Positions 12,777-26,915 of a stretch of DNA of 64,000 bases are shown piece after piece (position 1 is the first letter of the stretch; every line of letters begins with the position of its first letter). The stretch is from Aristolochia californica (lineage: Eukaryota > Streptophyta > Magnoliopsida > Piperales > Aristolochiaceae): assembly GCA_029961685.1 (NCBI GenBank), contig JARWKL010000012.1, positions 12,369,955-12,433,954 on the forward strand, read 5' to 3'. The position numbers and the translations under genes were made by a program. Below the pieces are notes generated by a model. The model was not told the origin of the DNA and made no database searches. It was given only the letters and a program-made list of their open reading frames with translations.

Positions 12777-15700
12777 GACGGTTGCAAAACCTGAGATATA
12801 AAAACAAAAAAGAGCTTATATTCCATAAAAATTACTGACTCTCTTTGGAATTATCTCTCTCTACATTTGTACACTGTGCGTCTCCATTTTAAATGTACAC
12901 TTTTTTCTTAAATCAAAACTTTGAGTTTTTTCTTTCCCTTCATCCCGTCAACAAAAAAAGGCAAATAGATCACAACAAAATGAAAATTTTTTAGTTTATG
13001 TTTGGAAAAATTTTAAACCAATAAAAAATGTAAGTAAAGAAAATTTATTCACACACCAAAAATTAACACAAAACTTTTTTTATCCAAGTTTGGGAAATTC
13101 CACTAGTTCAACCATAATAGCTTGGAATTTTACAAGAAAGAGATTTCATCTACACGTGTTCTAAAAATGAATATGTAAGCTTGAAACATGTTAAAGATAC
13201 AAATGACCTATGGATCCAAAGCTTTTAATGAGAATTACAAACGCTCATTAAATTCTTAAGTGAACGTTCGGCGGGATATTTACCTGAGTCAAACAAGCCA
13301 TTATTTTGCGCGTTTGCAAAAAGCTGACCTAACAATCATAGATGATTGTAAAGTGATTTTTCATTCGTAACGGGCTATATTATTGTAAGAAATGACTTAC
13401 TGATTGGGAGTCAACACTCAATTTAAAATCCCCCACCTCCCCCTTTTCCCGACGATTGCAAAACCTGAGAACTAAAAACTTAAAAGAGCTCACAATCCTT
13501 AAAAATCACAGACACTCTTCAGAATTATATCTCTCTACATTTGTGCATTGTGCATCTCAATTTTAGATGTACACTTTTTTATTAAATCAAAACTTTGAGT
13601 TTTCGTTCTCCCTTCATGCCATAAAGAAAAAAAGGCAAATAGATCGCAACAAAATGAAAATTTTAGAGTTTATGTATGGGAAAAAAAATTAAAACAATAA
13701 CAAATTTAAGTAATGAAAATTTACTGACGCACCACAAATGGACACAAAATTTAGTTATCCAAGATTGGGAAATTCCACTAGTTCAACCCTAATAGCTTAG
13801 AATTTTACAAGAAAGAGATTTCTTCTACACGTGTTTTAAAAATGGATATGCATACTTGAAACATGTTAAAGATGCAAATGACCTATGGATCCAAAGCTTT
13901 TAAAGAGAATTACAAACGCTCATTAAATTCTGAAGTAAACGTGCGGCGGGATATTTACCCGAGTCAAACAAGCCATTATTTTGCCCGTTTGCAAAAATCT
14001 GACCTAACAATCATAGATGATTGTAAAGTGGTATTTCATTCGTAAGGGGCTATAATATTGTAAGAAATGACTTACGGATTGGGAGTCAACACTCAATTAA
14101 AAATCCCCCGCCTCCCCCTTTTCCCGACGATTGCAAAACCTGAGAACTAAAAACTGAAAATAGCTCACAATCCTTAAAAATCACAGACCCTCTTTGGAAT
14201 TATATCTCTCTACATTTGTGCATTGTGCATCTCCATTTTAGAAGTACACTTTTTTATTAAATCAAAACCTTGACATTTCTTTCTCCCTTCATGCCGTAAA
14301 CAAAAAAAGGTAAATAGATCACAAAAAAATGTAAATTTTAGAGTTTATGTATGGAAAAAAATTAAAACAATAACAAATGTAATTAATAAAAATTTATTCA
14401 CACACCACAAATGAACACAAAATTTAGTTATCCAAGATTGGAAAATTCCACTAGTTCAACCCTAATAGCTTGGAATTTTACAAGATAGAGAATTCTTCTA
14501 TACGTATTTTAAAAATGGATATGCAAGTTTGAAACATGCTAAAGATGCAAATGACCTATGGATCCAAAGTTTTTAATGAGAATAACAAACACTCATTAAA
14601 TTTTGAGGTGAATGTGCGGCGGGATATTTACCCGAGTCAAACAAGCCATTATTTTGCCCATTTGCAAAAATCTGACCTAAAATTCATAGATGATTGTAAT
14701 GTTATTTATCATGAGTAACGGGCTATATTTTTGTAAGAAATGACATACGGATTGGGAGTCAACAGTCAGTTAAAAATATCCCGCCACCCCGTTTTCCCGA
14801 CGATAGCAAAACTTTAGATATAAAAACTAAAAAATCTTACAATCCCTAAAAATTACAAACACTCTTTGGAATTATCTCTCCCTACATTTGTGCATTGTGC
14901 ATCTCTTTTTTAGATGTACACTTTTTTCTTAAATCAAAACTTTGAGTTTTCGCTCTCCCTTCATCCCGTAAACCAAAAAAGGCAAATAGATCACAACAAA
15001 ATGAAAATTTTAGAGTTTATGTGTGAAAAAAAATTAAAACAATAACAAATGTAAGTATAGAAAATTTATTCACACACCACAAATTAACACAAAAGTTTAG
15101 TTTTCCATGTTTGGGAAATTTCACTAGTTCAACCCTAATTGCATGCAATTTTACAAGAAAGATATTTCTTCTACACGTGTTTTAAAAATGGATATGCATG
15201 CTTGAAACATGTTAAAGATGCAAATGACCTATGGATCCAAAGCTTTTAAAGAGAATAACATACGCTCATTAAATTCTCAATGAACGTGCGGTGGGATATT
15301 TACCCGAGTCACACAAGCCATTATTTTGCCCGTTTGTAAAAAGCTGACCTAACAATCATAGATGATTGTAAAGTGATTTTTCATTCGTAACGTGCTATAT
15401 TATTGTAAGAAATGACTTACGGATTGGGAGTCAACACTCAATTAAAAATCCCCCGCCTCCCCCTTTTCTCGACGATTGCTAAACCTGAGAACTAAAAACT
15501 GAAAAGAGCTCACAATCCTGAAAAATCACAGACACTCTTTGGAATTATATCTCTCCACATTTGTGCATTGTGCATCTCCATTTTAGGAGTACACTTTTTT
15601 ATTAAATCAAAACTTTGTGTTTTCGTTCTCCCTTCTTGCCATAAAAAAAAAAGGTAAATAGAACACAACAAAATGAAAATTTTAGAGTTTATGTACGGAA

Positions 15701-17487
15701 AAAAATTAAAAAAATAACAAATGTAAGTAATGAAAATTTATTCACACACCACAATTCAACAAAAAAATTTTGTTATCCAACTTTGGGAAATTCCACTAGT
15801 TCAACCCTAATTGCTTGAAATTTAACAAGAAACAGAATTCTTCTACACGTGTTTTAAAAATGGATATGCATGCTTGAAACGTGTTAAAAATGCAAATGAT
15901 CTATGGATCGAAAGCTTTTAATGAGAATGACAAACACTCATTAAATTTTGAAGTGAACGTGCTGCAGAATATTTACCCGAGTCAAACAAGACATTATTTT
16001 GCCCGTTTGCAAAAAGCTGACCTAACAATCATATATGATTGTAATGTGATTTTTCATTCGTAACGGGCTATATTATTGTAAGAAATAACTTACGGATTGG
16101 GAGTCAACACTCAAATAAAAATCCCCCGCCTCCCCCTTTTCCCGACGATTGCAAAAACTGAGATATAAAAACTGAAAAGAGCTTACAATCCTTAAAAATC
16201 ACAGACACTCTTTGGAATTATATCTCTCTACATTTGGGCATTTTGCATCTCCATTTTAGATTTACACTTTTTTCTTAAATCAAAACTTTGAGTTTTCGTT
16301 CTCCCTTCATGCCATAAACAAAAAAATGTAAATAGATCACAACAAAATGAAAATTTTATAGTTTATGTATGGAAAAATATTAAAACAATAAAAAATGTAA
16401 GTAATGAAAATTTATTCACACACCACAAATGAACACAAAATTTAGTTATCCAAGATTGGGAAATTCCACTAGTTCAACCCTAATAGCTTGGAATTTTACA
16501 AGAAAGAGATTTCTTCTACACGTGTTTTAAAAATGGATATGCAAGCTTGAAACATGTTAAAGATGCAAATGACCTATGGATCGAAAGCTTTTAAAGAGAA
16601 TAACAAACGCTTATTAAATTCTCTATGAACGTGCAGTGGGATATTTACCAGAATCAAACTAGGCAATATTTTGCCTTTTTACAAAAAGATTACCTAACAA
16701 TCATAGACGATTGTAAAGTGATTTATCATCTATAACGGGATATATTTTTGTAAGAAATGGCTTGCGGATTGGGAGTCAACACTCAGTTAAAAACACCCCG
16801 CCTCCCCCTTTTCCTGACGATTGCAAAACCTGAGATATAAAAATTAAAAAGAGCTTAAATTCCCTAAAAATTACAGACACTCATTGGAATTATCTCTCTC
16901 TACATTTGTGCATTATGCATCTCCATTTTAGATGTACACTTTTTTCTTAAATCAAAACATTGAGTTTTTGTTCTCCCTTCATCCTGTAAACCAGAAAAGG
17001 CAAATAGATAACAACAAAATGAAAATTTTAGATTTTATGTGTGAAAAAAATTAAAATAATAACAAATGTAAGTATAGAAAATTTATTCACACACCAAAAA
17101 TGAACACAAAAGTTTTGTTTTACAAGTTTGGGAAATTCCACTTGTTCAACCCTAATTGCATGGAATTTTAAGAGAAAGAGATTTCTTCTACATGTGTTTT
17201 AAAAATGGATATGCATGCTTGAAACGTGTTAAATATGCAAATGACCTATGGATCCAAAGCTTTTAAACAGAATAACAAACGCTCATTAAATTCTCAATGA
17301 ACGTGCACTGGGATATTTACCAGAATTAAACTGGCCATTATTTTGCCCGTTTACAAAAAGCTTACCTAACAATCATAGACGATTGTAAAGTGATTTATCA
17401 TCCATAACGGGCTATATTTTTGTAAGAAATGACTTACTGATTGGAATCAACACTCAGTTAAAAGCACCCCCGCCTCCCCCTTTTCAC
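12777..17487 (+). repeat. Scrambled block of mostly chimeric monomers (m20-m26)
   Basis: m20 C/D (12777-13450), m21 A/D (13451-14125), m22 A (14126-14798), m23 B/C (14799-15470), m24 A with a C-like tail (15471-16143), m25 D/B (16144-16815), m26 C/B (16816-17487). Here a/b means the 5' part is a and the 3' part is b. Monomer length stays at 672-675 bp, so the exchanges were in register. Six of seven copies are recombinant, which makes this the most mosaic stretch of the + arm. Confidence 0.8.
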
Positions 17488-19500
17488 GACAATTGCAAAA
17501 CCTGAAATATAAAAACTAAAAAGAGCTTAGATTGCCTAAAAATTACAGACACTCTTTGGAATTATCTCTCTCTGCATTTGTGCACTATGCGTCTCCATTT
17601 TAAATGTACGCTTTTTTCTTAAATCAAAACTTTGAGTTTTCCCTCTCCCTTCATCCCGTAAACAAAAAAAGGCAAATAGATCACAGCAAAATGAAAATTT
17701 TTGAGTTTATATATGGAAAAAAATTAAAATAATAACAAATGTAATAAAGAAAATTTATTCACACAACAAAAATTAACACAAAACTTTTGTTATCCAAGTT
17801 TTGGAAATTCCACTAGTTCAACCCTAAAAGCTTGGAATTTTAGAAGAAAGAGATTTGTTCCACACGTGTTTTAAAAATGGATATGCAAGCTTAAAACAAG
17901 TTAAAGATGCAAATGACCTATGGATCCAAAGCTTTTAAAGAGAATAACATACACTTATTAAATTCTCTAGTGAACGTGCTGTGGGATATTTACTCGAGTC
18001 AAACAATCCATTATTTTGCCTGTTTGCAAAAAGCTGACATAACAATCATAGATGATTGTAAAGTGATTTTTCATTCGTCACGGGCTATATTATTTTTAGA
18101 AATGACTTACGGATTGGGAGTCAACACACAATTAAAAAGCCCCCGCCTCCCCCTTTTCCCGACGATTGCAAATCCTGCGAACTAAAAACTGAAAAGAGCT
18201 CACAATCCTAAAAAATCACAGACACTCTTTGGAATTATATCTTTCTACATTTGTGCATAGTGCATCTCCATTTTTAGATGTACACTTTTTTATTAAATCA
18301 AAACTTTGAGTTTTCGTTCTCCCTTCATGCCGTAAACAAAAAAGGTAAATAGATCACAACAAAATGTAAATTTTAGAGTTTATGTATGGAAAAAAATTAA
18401 AAAATAACAAATGTAAGTAATGAAAATTTATTCACACACCACAATTGAACTCAAAATTTTTGTTATCCAAGTTTGGGAAATTCCACTAGTTCAACCATAA
18501 TAGCTTGAAATTTTACAAGAAAGAGAATTCTTCTAGACGTGTTTTAAAAATGGGTATGCATGCTTGAAACATGTTAAAGATGCAAATGACCTATGGATCC
18601 AAAGCTTTTAATGTGAATAACAAACACTCATTAAATTCTGAAGTGAACGTGCAGCGGGATATTTACCCGAGTCAGCTATTATTTTGCCTGTTTTCAAAAC
18701 ACTGACCTACCAATCATAGATGATTGTAATGTGATTTATCATGAGTAACGGGCTATATTTTTGTAAGAAATGACATACGGATTGGGAGTCAACAGTCAGT
18801 TAAAAATACCAGGCCTCCTCGTTTTCCCGACGATTGAAAAACCTGGGATATAAAAACTAAAAAGATCTTACAATCCCTAAAAATTACAAAAACTCTTTGG
18901 AATTATTTCTCCCTACATTTGTGCATTGTGCATCTCCATTTTAGATGTACACATTTTTCTTAAATCAAAACTTTGAGTTTTCGCTGTCCCTTCATCCCGT
19001 AAACCAAAAAAGGCAAATAGATCACAACAAAATGAAAATTTTAGAGTTTATGTGTGAAAAAAATTAATCCAATAACAAATGTAAGTATAGAAAATTTATT
19101 CACACACCAAAAATGAACACAAAAGATTATTTTTCCAAGTTTGAGAAATTCCACTAGTTCAACCCTAATTGCATGGAATTTTACAAGAAAGATATTTCTT
19201 CTACACGTGTTTTAAAAATGGATATGCATGCTTGAAACATGTGAAAGATGCAAAAGACCTATGGATCCAATGCTTTTAAAGAGAATAACAAATGCTCATT
19301 AAATTCTCAATGAACGTGCGGTGGGATATTTACCAGAATCAAACTAGCCATTATTTTGCCCGTTCACAAAAAGCTTACCTAACAATCATAGATGATTGTA
19401 AAGTGATTTATCATCCGTAACGGGCTATATTTTTGTAAGAGATGACTTACGGATTGGGAGTCAACACTCAGTCAAAAACACCCCGCCTCCCCTATTTCCC
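17488..19500 (+). repeat. HOR trimer C-A-B (m27-m29)
   Basis: m27 C (17488-18160), m28 A (18161-18828), m29 B (18829-19500). m27 has TTAAAACAAG in place of TTGAAACATG. m28 lacks a few bases at GAGTCAGCTATTATTTTGCC. m29 reads GGGATATAAAAACTAAAAAG at its 5' end. Confidence 0.88.
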
Positions 19501-22500
19501 GACGATTGCAAAACCTGAGGTAAAAAAACTAAAAAGAGCTTAAATTCCCTAAAAATTACAGATACTCATTGGAATTATCTCTCTCTACATTTGTGCACTG
19601 TGCGTCTCCATTTTAAATGTACACTTTTTTTTAAATCAAAACTTTGAGGTTTCTCTCTCCCGTCATCCCGTAAACAAAAAAAGGGAAATAGATCACAACA
19701 AAATATCAGTTTTAGAGTTTATGTATGGAAAAAAATTAAAACAATAACAAATGTAACGATGAAAATTTAATCACACACCAAAAATTAACACAAAACTTTT
19801 GTTATCCAAGTTTGGGAAATTCTACTAGTTCAACCCTAAGAGCTTGGAATTTTACAAGAAAGAGATTTGTTCCACACGTGTTTTAAAAATAGATATGCAA
19901 GCTTGAAATATGTTAAAGATGCAAATTACCTATGGATCCAAAGCTTTTAACGAGAATAACATACACTCATTAAATTCTCTAGTGAACGTGCGGTGGGATA
20001 TTTATCCGAGTCAAACAAGCCATTATTTTGCCCGTTTGCAAAAAGTTGACCTAACAATCATAGATGATAGTAAAGTGATTTTTCATTCGTAATGGGCTAT
20101 ATTATTGTAAGAAATGACTTACGGATTGGGAGTCAACACTCAATTAAAAATCCCCCGCCTCCCCCTTTTCCCGACGATTGCAAAACCTGAGAACTAAAAA
20201 CTTAAAAGAGCTCACAATCCTGAAAAATCACACACTCTCTTTGGAATTATATCTCTCTACATTTTTTCATTGTGCATTTTCATTTTAGATGTACACTTTT
20301 TTATTAAATCAAAACTTTGAGTTTTCGTTCTCCCTTCAAGCCGTAAACAAAAAAAAGGTAAATAGATCACAACAAAATGTAAATTTCAGAGTTTATGTAT
20401 GGAAAAAAATTAAAACATTTAAAAATGTAAGTAGTGAAAATTTATTTTCACGCCACAATTGAATACAAAATTTTTGTTATCGAAGTTTGGGAAATTCCAC
20501 TAGTTCAACCCTAATAGCTTGAAATTTTACAAGAACGAGATTTCTTCTAGACGTGTTTTAAAAATGGATATGCATGTTTGAAACATGTTAAAGATGCAAA
20601 TGACCTATGCATCCAAAGTTTTTACTGAGAATAACAAAAACTCATTAAATTCTGAAGTGAACGTGCGGCGGGATATTTACCCGAGTCAAACAAGCCATTA
20701 TTTTGCCCGTTTTCAAAAAGCTGACCTAACAATCATCGATGATTGTATTGTGATTTATCATGAGTAATAGGCTATATTTTTGTAAGAAATCACGTACGGA
20801 TTGGGAGTCAACAGTCAGTTAAAAATACCACGCCTCCCCATTTTCCCGATGATTGCAAAACCTAAGATATAAAAACTAAAAAGATCTTACAATTCCTAAA
20901 AATTACAAACACACTTTTGAATTATCTCTCCCTACATTTGTGCATTGTGTATCTCCATTTTAGATGTACACTTTTTTCTTAAATCAAAATTTTGAGTTTT
21001 CGCTCCCCCTTCATCCCGTAAACCAAAAAAGGCAAATAGATCACAACAAAAATGAAAATTTTAGAGTTTATGTGTAAAAAAAAATTAAACCAATAACAAA
21101 TGTAAGAATAGAAAATTTATTCATACACCACAAATGAACATAAAATTTTTGTGTTCCATGTTTGAGAAATTCCACTAGTTCAACCCTAATTGCATGGAAT
21201 TTTACAAGAAAGTGATTTCTTCTACATGTTTTTTAAAAATGGATATGCATGCTTGAAACATGTTAAAGATGCAAATAACCTATGGATCCAAAGCTTTTAA
21301 AGTGAATAACAAACGCTCATTAAATTCTCAATGAACATGCGGTGGGATATTTACCAGAATCAAACTAGCCATTATTTTGCCCATTCACAAAAAGTTTACC
21401 TAACAATCATAGATGATTGTAAAGTGATTTATCATCCGTAACGGGCTATATTTTTGTAAGAAATGACTTACGGATTGGGAGTCAACACTCAGTTAAAAAC
21501 ACCCCGCCTCCCCCTTTTCCCGACGATTACAAAACCTGAGATATAAAAACTAAAAAGAGCTTAAATTCCCTAAAAATTACAGATACTCAGTGGAATTATC
21601 TCTCTCTACATTTGTGCACTGTGCGTCTCCATTTTAGATGTACACTTTTTTCATAAATTAAAACTTTGAATTTTCTCTCTCGTTTCATCCCGTAAACAAA
21701 AAAAGGCAAATAGATCACAGCAAAATGAAAATTTTGGATTCTATGTATGGAAAAAATTTAAAACAATAACAAATGTAAGTAAAGAATATTTTTTCACACA
21801 CCAAAAATTAACACAAAACTTTTGTTATCCAAGTTTGCGAAATTCCACTAGTTCAACCCTAACAGCTTGGAATTTTACAAGAAAGAGATTTCTTCCTCAC
21901 ATGTTTTAAAAATGGTTATGCAAGCTTGAAACATGTTAAAGATGCAAATGACCTATGGATCCAAAGCTTTTAAAGAGAATAACATACGCTCATTAAATTC
22001 TCTAGTGAACGTGCGGTGGGATATTTACCCGAGTCAAACAAACCATTATTTTGCCCGTCTAAAAAAAGCTGACCTAACAATCATAGATGATAGTAAAGTG
22101 ATTTTTCATTCGTAACGGGGTATATTATAGTAAGAAATGACTTACAGATTGGGAGTCAACACTCAATTAAAAATCCCCCGCCTCCCCCTTTTCCCGACGA
22201 TTGCAAAACCTGAGAACTAAAAACTTAAAAGAGCTCACAATCCTGAAAAATCACAGACACTCTTTGGAATTATATATCTCTACATTTGTGCATTGTGCAT
22301 CTCCATTTTAGATGTACACTTTTCTATTAAATCAATACTTTGAGTTTTTGTTCTCCCTTTAAGCCGTAAACAAAAAAAGGTAAATAGATCACAACAAAAT
22401 GTAAATTTCAGAGTTTATGTATGGAAAAAAATTAAAACATTTACAAATGTAAGTAGTGAAAATTTATTCACACACCACAATTGAATACAAAATTTTTGTT

Positions 22501-23545
22501 ATCCAAGTTTGGGAAATTCCACTAGTTCAACCCTAATACCATGAAATTTTACAAGAACGAGATTTCTTCTAGACGTGTTTTAAAAATGGATATGCATGCT
22601 TGAAACATGTTAAAGATGCAAATGACCTATGGATCCAAAGCTTTTAATGAGAATAACAAAAACTCATTAAATTCTGAAGTGAACGTGCAGCGGGATATTT
22701 ACCCGAGTCAAACAAGCCGTTATTTTGCCCGTTTTCAAAAAGCTGACCTAACAATCATAGATGATTGTAATGTGATTTATCATGAATAACGGGCTATATT
22801 TTTGTAAGAAATGACATAGGGATTCGGAGTCAACAGTCAGTTAAAAATACCACGCCTCCCCGTTTTCCCGACGATTGCAAAACCTAAGATATAAAAACTA
22901 AAAAGATCTTACAATTCCTAAAAATTACAAACACACTTTTGAATTATCTCTCCCTACATTTGTGCATAGTGTATCTCCATTTTAGATGTACACTTTTTTC
23001 TTAAATCAAAATTTTGAGTTTTCGCTCCCCCTTCATCCCGTAAACCAAAAAAGGCAAATATATCACAACAAAATGAAAATTTTAGAGTTTATGTGTGAAA
23101 AAAAATTAAAACAATAACAAATGTAAGTATAGAAAATTTATTCACACACCACAAATGAACATAAAAGTTTGGTTTTCCATGTTTGAGAAATTCCACTAGT
23201 TCAACCCTAATTGCATGGAATTTTACAAGAAAGAGATTTCTTCTACACGTGTTTTAAAAATGGATATGCATGCTTGAAACATGTTAAAGATGCAAATGAC
23301 CTATGGATCCAAAGCTTTTAAAGAGAATAACAAACGCTCATTAAATTCACAATCAACATGCAGTGGGATATTTACCATAATCAAACTAGCCATTATTTTT
23401 CCCGTTTACAAAAAGCTTACCTAACAATCATAGATGATTGTAAAGTGATTTATCATCCGTAACGGGCTATATTTTTGTAAGAAAAGAGTTATGGATTGGG
23501 AGTCAACACTCAAGTAAAAACTCCCTCCCGCCTCCCCCTTTTCCC
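19501..23545 (+). repeat. Two adjacent, closely related HOR trimers (m30-m35)
   Basis: Unit 1 is m30 C (19501-20172), m31 A (20173-20847), m32 B (20848-21521). Unit 2 is m33 C (21522-22195), m34 A (22196-22869), m35 B (22870-23545). The A copies share ATTTCAGAGTTTATG, TAAAACATTTA and AAGTAGTGAAAATTT. The B copies share AACACACTTTTGAATTATC and TTCGCTCCCCC. These private variants repeat at about 2,022 bp, so the trimer is the unit of amplification here. This is the best example in the window of a recent HOR duplication. Confidence 0.9.
23523..23545 (-). other. G-quadruplex-type motif at the end of m35
   Basis: The minus strand reads GGG-AAAA-GGGGG-AGGC-GGG-A-GGG, four G runs of at least three with loops of 4, 4 and 1. 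Ordinary B and C ends have only three such runs. The same variant occurs at 26,893-26,915 in m40. Confidence 0.6.
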
Positions 23546-24218
23546 AACGGTTGCAAAACCTGAGATATAAAAACTAAAAAGAGCTTAAATTCCCTAAAAA
23601 TTACAGACACTCATTGGAATTATCTCTCTCTACATTTCTGCACTGTGCGTCCTTATTTTAAATGTACACTTTTTTCTTAAATGAAAACTTTGAGTTTTCT
23701 CTCTCGCTTCATCCCGTAAACAAAAAAAGGCAAATAGATCACAGCAAAATCAAAATTTTCTAGTTTATGTATGGAAAAAATTTAAAACAATAACAAATGT
23801 AAGTAAAGAATTTTTATTCACAAACCAAATATTAACACAAAACTTTTGTTATCCAAGTTTGGGAAATTCCACTAGTTCAACCCTAATAGCTTGGAATTTT
23901 ACAAGAAAGAGATTTGTTCCACACGTGTTTTAAAAATGGATATGCAAGCTTGAAACATGTTAAAGATGCAAATGACCTATGGATCCAAAGCTTTTAAAGA
24001 GAATAACATACGCTCATTAAATTCTCAATGAACGTGCGGTGGGATATTTACCAGAATCGAACTAGCCATTATTTTGCCCGTTCACAAAAAGCTTACCTAA
24101 CAATCATAGATGATTGTAAAGTGATTTATCATCCGTAACTGGCTATATTTTTGTAAGAGATGACTTACGGATTGGGAGTCAACACTCAGTTAAAAAGACC
24201 CCGCCTCCCCCTTTTCCC
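23546..24218 (+). repeat. C/B chimeric monomer (m36)
   Basis: Starts as C (GAGCTTAAATTCCC, AATAACATACGCTC) and changes to B inside ATTAAATTCT, continuing as CTCAATGAACG and CCAGAATCGAAC. The switch point is farther 3' than in m10 and m13, so this is an independent exchange. Confidence 0.85.
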
Positions 24219-26915
24219 GACGATTGCAAAACCTGAGATATAAAAACTAAAAAGAGCTTAAATTCCCTAAAAATTATAGACACTCATTGGAATTATCTCT
24301 CTCTACATTTTTGCACTGTGCGTCTCCATTTTAATTTTATACTTTTTTCTTAAATCAAAACTTTGAGTTTTCTCTCTCCCTTCATCTCGTAAACAAAAAA
24401 GGGCCAATAGATCACAGCAAATTGAAAATTTTTGAGTTTATGTATGGAAAAAATTTAAAGCAATAACAAATGTATGTAAATAAAATTTATTCACACACCA
24501 AAAATTAACACAAAACTTTTGTTATCCAAGTTTTGGAAATTCCACTAGTTCAACCCTAAAAGCTTGGAATTTTACAAGAAAGAGATTTGTTCCACACGTG
24601 TTTTAAAAATGGATATGCAAGCTTGAAACATGTTAATGATGCAAATGACCTATGGATCCTAAGCTTTAAAGAGAATAACATACGCTCATTAAATTCTCTA
24701 GTGAACGTGCGGTGGGATATTTACCCGAGTCAAACAAGCCATTATTTTGCCCGTTTGCAAAAAGCTGACCTAACAATCATAGATGATTGTAAAGTGATTT
24801 TTCATTCGTAACGGGCTATATTATTGTAAGAAATGACTTACGGATTGGGAGTCAACACTCAATTAAAAATCCAACGCCTCCCCCTTTTCACAACGATTGC
24901 AAAACCTGAGAACTAAAAACTGAAAAGAGCTCACTATCCTAAAAAATCACAGACACTCTTTGGAATTATATCTCTCCACATTTGTGCATTGTGCATCTCC
25001 ATTTTAGGTGTACACTTTTTTATTAAATCAAAACTTTGAGTTTTCGTTCTTCCTTCATGCCGTAAACAAAAAAAGGTAAATGGATCACAACAAAATGTAA
25101 ATTTTAGAATTTATATATGGAAAAAAATTAAAACAATAACGAATTTAACTCATGAAAATTTATTCATACACCACAATTGAACACAAAATTTTTGTTATCC
25201 AAGTTTGGGAAATTCCACTAGTTCAACCCTAATTGCTTGAAATTTTATAAGAAAGAGAATTCTTCTAGACGTGTTTTAAAAATGGATATGCATGCTTGAA
25301 ACGTGTTGAAGATGCAAATGACCTATGGATCCAAAGCTTTTAATGAGAATTGAAAACGCTCATTAAATTCTGAAGTGAACGTGCGGCAGGGTATTTACCC
25401 GAGTCAAACAAGCTATTATTTTGTCCTTTTGCAAAAAGCTGACCTAACAATCTTAGATGATTGTAAAGTGATTTTTCATTCGTAACGGACTATATTATTG
25501 TAAGAAATGACTTACGGATTGGGAGTCAACACTCAATTAAAAATCCCCTGCCTCCCCCTTTTTCCTAACGATTGCAAAACTGGAGAACTAAAAACTGAAA
25601 AGAGCTCACAATCCTTAAAAATCACAGACACTCTTCGGAATTATATCTCTCTACATTCGTGCATTATGCATCTCCATTTTAGGTGTACACTTTTTTATTA
25701 AATCAAAACTTTGAGTTTTCGTTCTCCCTTCAGGCCCTAAACAAAAAAAGGTAAATAGATCACAACAAAATATAAATTTTAGAGTTTATGTATGGAAAAA
25801 AAATTAAAACAATAACAAATGTAACTAATGAAAATTTATTTACACACCACAATTGAACACAAAATTTTTTTTATCCAAGTTTGGGAAATTCCACTAGTTC
25901 AACCCTAATAGCTTTAAATTTAACAAGAAAGAGAATTCTTCTAGATGTGTTTTAAAAATGGATATGCATGCTTGAAACATGTTAAACATGAAAATGACCT
26001 ATGGATCCAAAGCTTTTGATGAGAATAACAAACACTCATTAAATTCTGAAGTGAACGTACTGCGGGATATTTACCCGAGTCGAACAAGCCATTATTTTGC
26101 CTGTTTGCAAAAAGCTGACCTGACAATCATATATGATTGTAATGTGATTTATCATGAGTAACGGGCTATATTTTTTTAAGAAATGACATACGGATTGGGA
26201 GTCAACAGTTACTTAAAAATACCCCGCCTCCATGTTTTCCCGACGATTGCAAAACCTGAGATATAAAAACTAAAACGATCTTACAATCCCTAAAAATTAC
26301 AAACACTCTTTGGAATTATCTCTCCCTACATTTGTGCATTGTGCATCTCCATTTTAGATGTACACTTTTTTCTTAAATAAAAACTTTGAGTTTTCGCTCT
26401 CCCTTCATCCCGCAAACCAAAAAAGGCAAATAGATCACAACAAAATTAAAATTTTGGAGTTTGTGTGAAAAAAAATTAAAACAATAACAAATGTAAGTAT
26501 AGACAATTTATTCACACACATCAAATTAACACAAAAGTTTTGTTTTCCAAGTTTGGGAAATTCCACTAGTTCAACCCTAATTGCTTGGAATTTTACAAGA
26601 AAGAGATTTCTTCTACACGTGTTTTAAAAATGGATATGCATGCTTGAAACATGTTAAAGATGCAAATGACCTATGGATCCAAAGCTTTTAAAGAGAATAA
26701 CAAACGCTCATTAAATTCTCAATCAACGTGCAGTGGGATATTTACCATAATCAAACTAGCCATTATTTTTCCCGTTTACAAAAAGCTTACCTAGCAATCA
26801 TAGATGATTGTAAAGTGATTTATCATCCGTAACGGGCTATATTTTTGTAAGAAAAGAGTTACGGATTGGGAGTCAACACTCAAGTAAAAACTCCCTCCCG
26901 CCTCCCCCTTTTCCC
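24219..26915 (+). repeat. Tetramer C-(A/D)-A-B (m37-m40)
   Basis: m37 C (24219-24891), m38 with an A-type 5' end and a D-like 3' half (24892-25566; GAATTGAAAACGCTC, GATTTTTCATTCG), m39 A (25567-26241), m40 B (26242-26915). The end of m40 carries variants otherwise seen in m35 (TTACCATAATCAAAC, GAAAAGAGTTA, CTCCCTCCCGCC). Confidence 0.82.
26893..26915 (-). other. G-quadruplex-type motif at the end of m40
   Basis: Same G-run arrangement as at the end of m35, including the adjoining AACGG variant of the next monomer start. The match supports shared ancestry of the two monomer ends. Confidence 0.6.
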
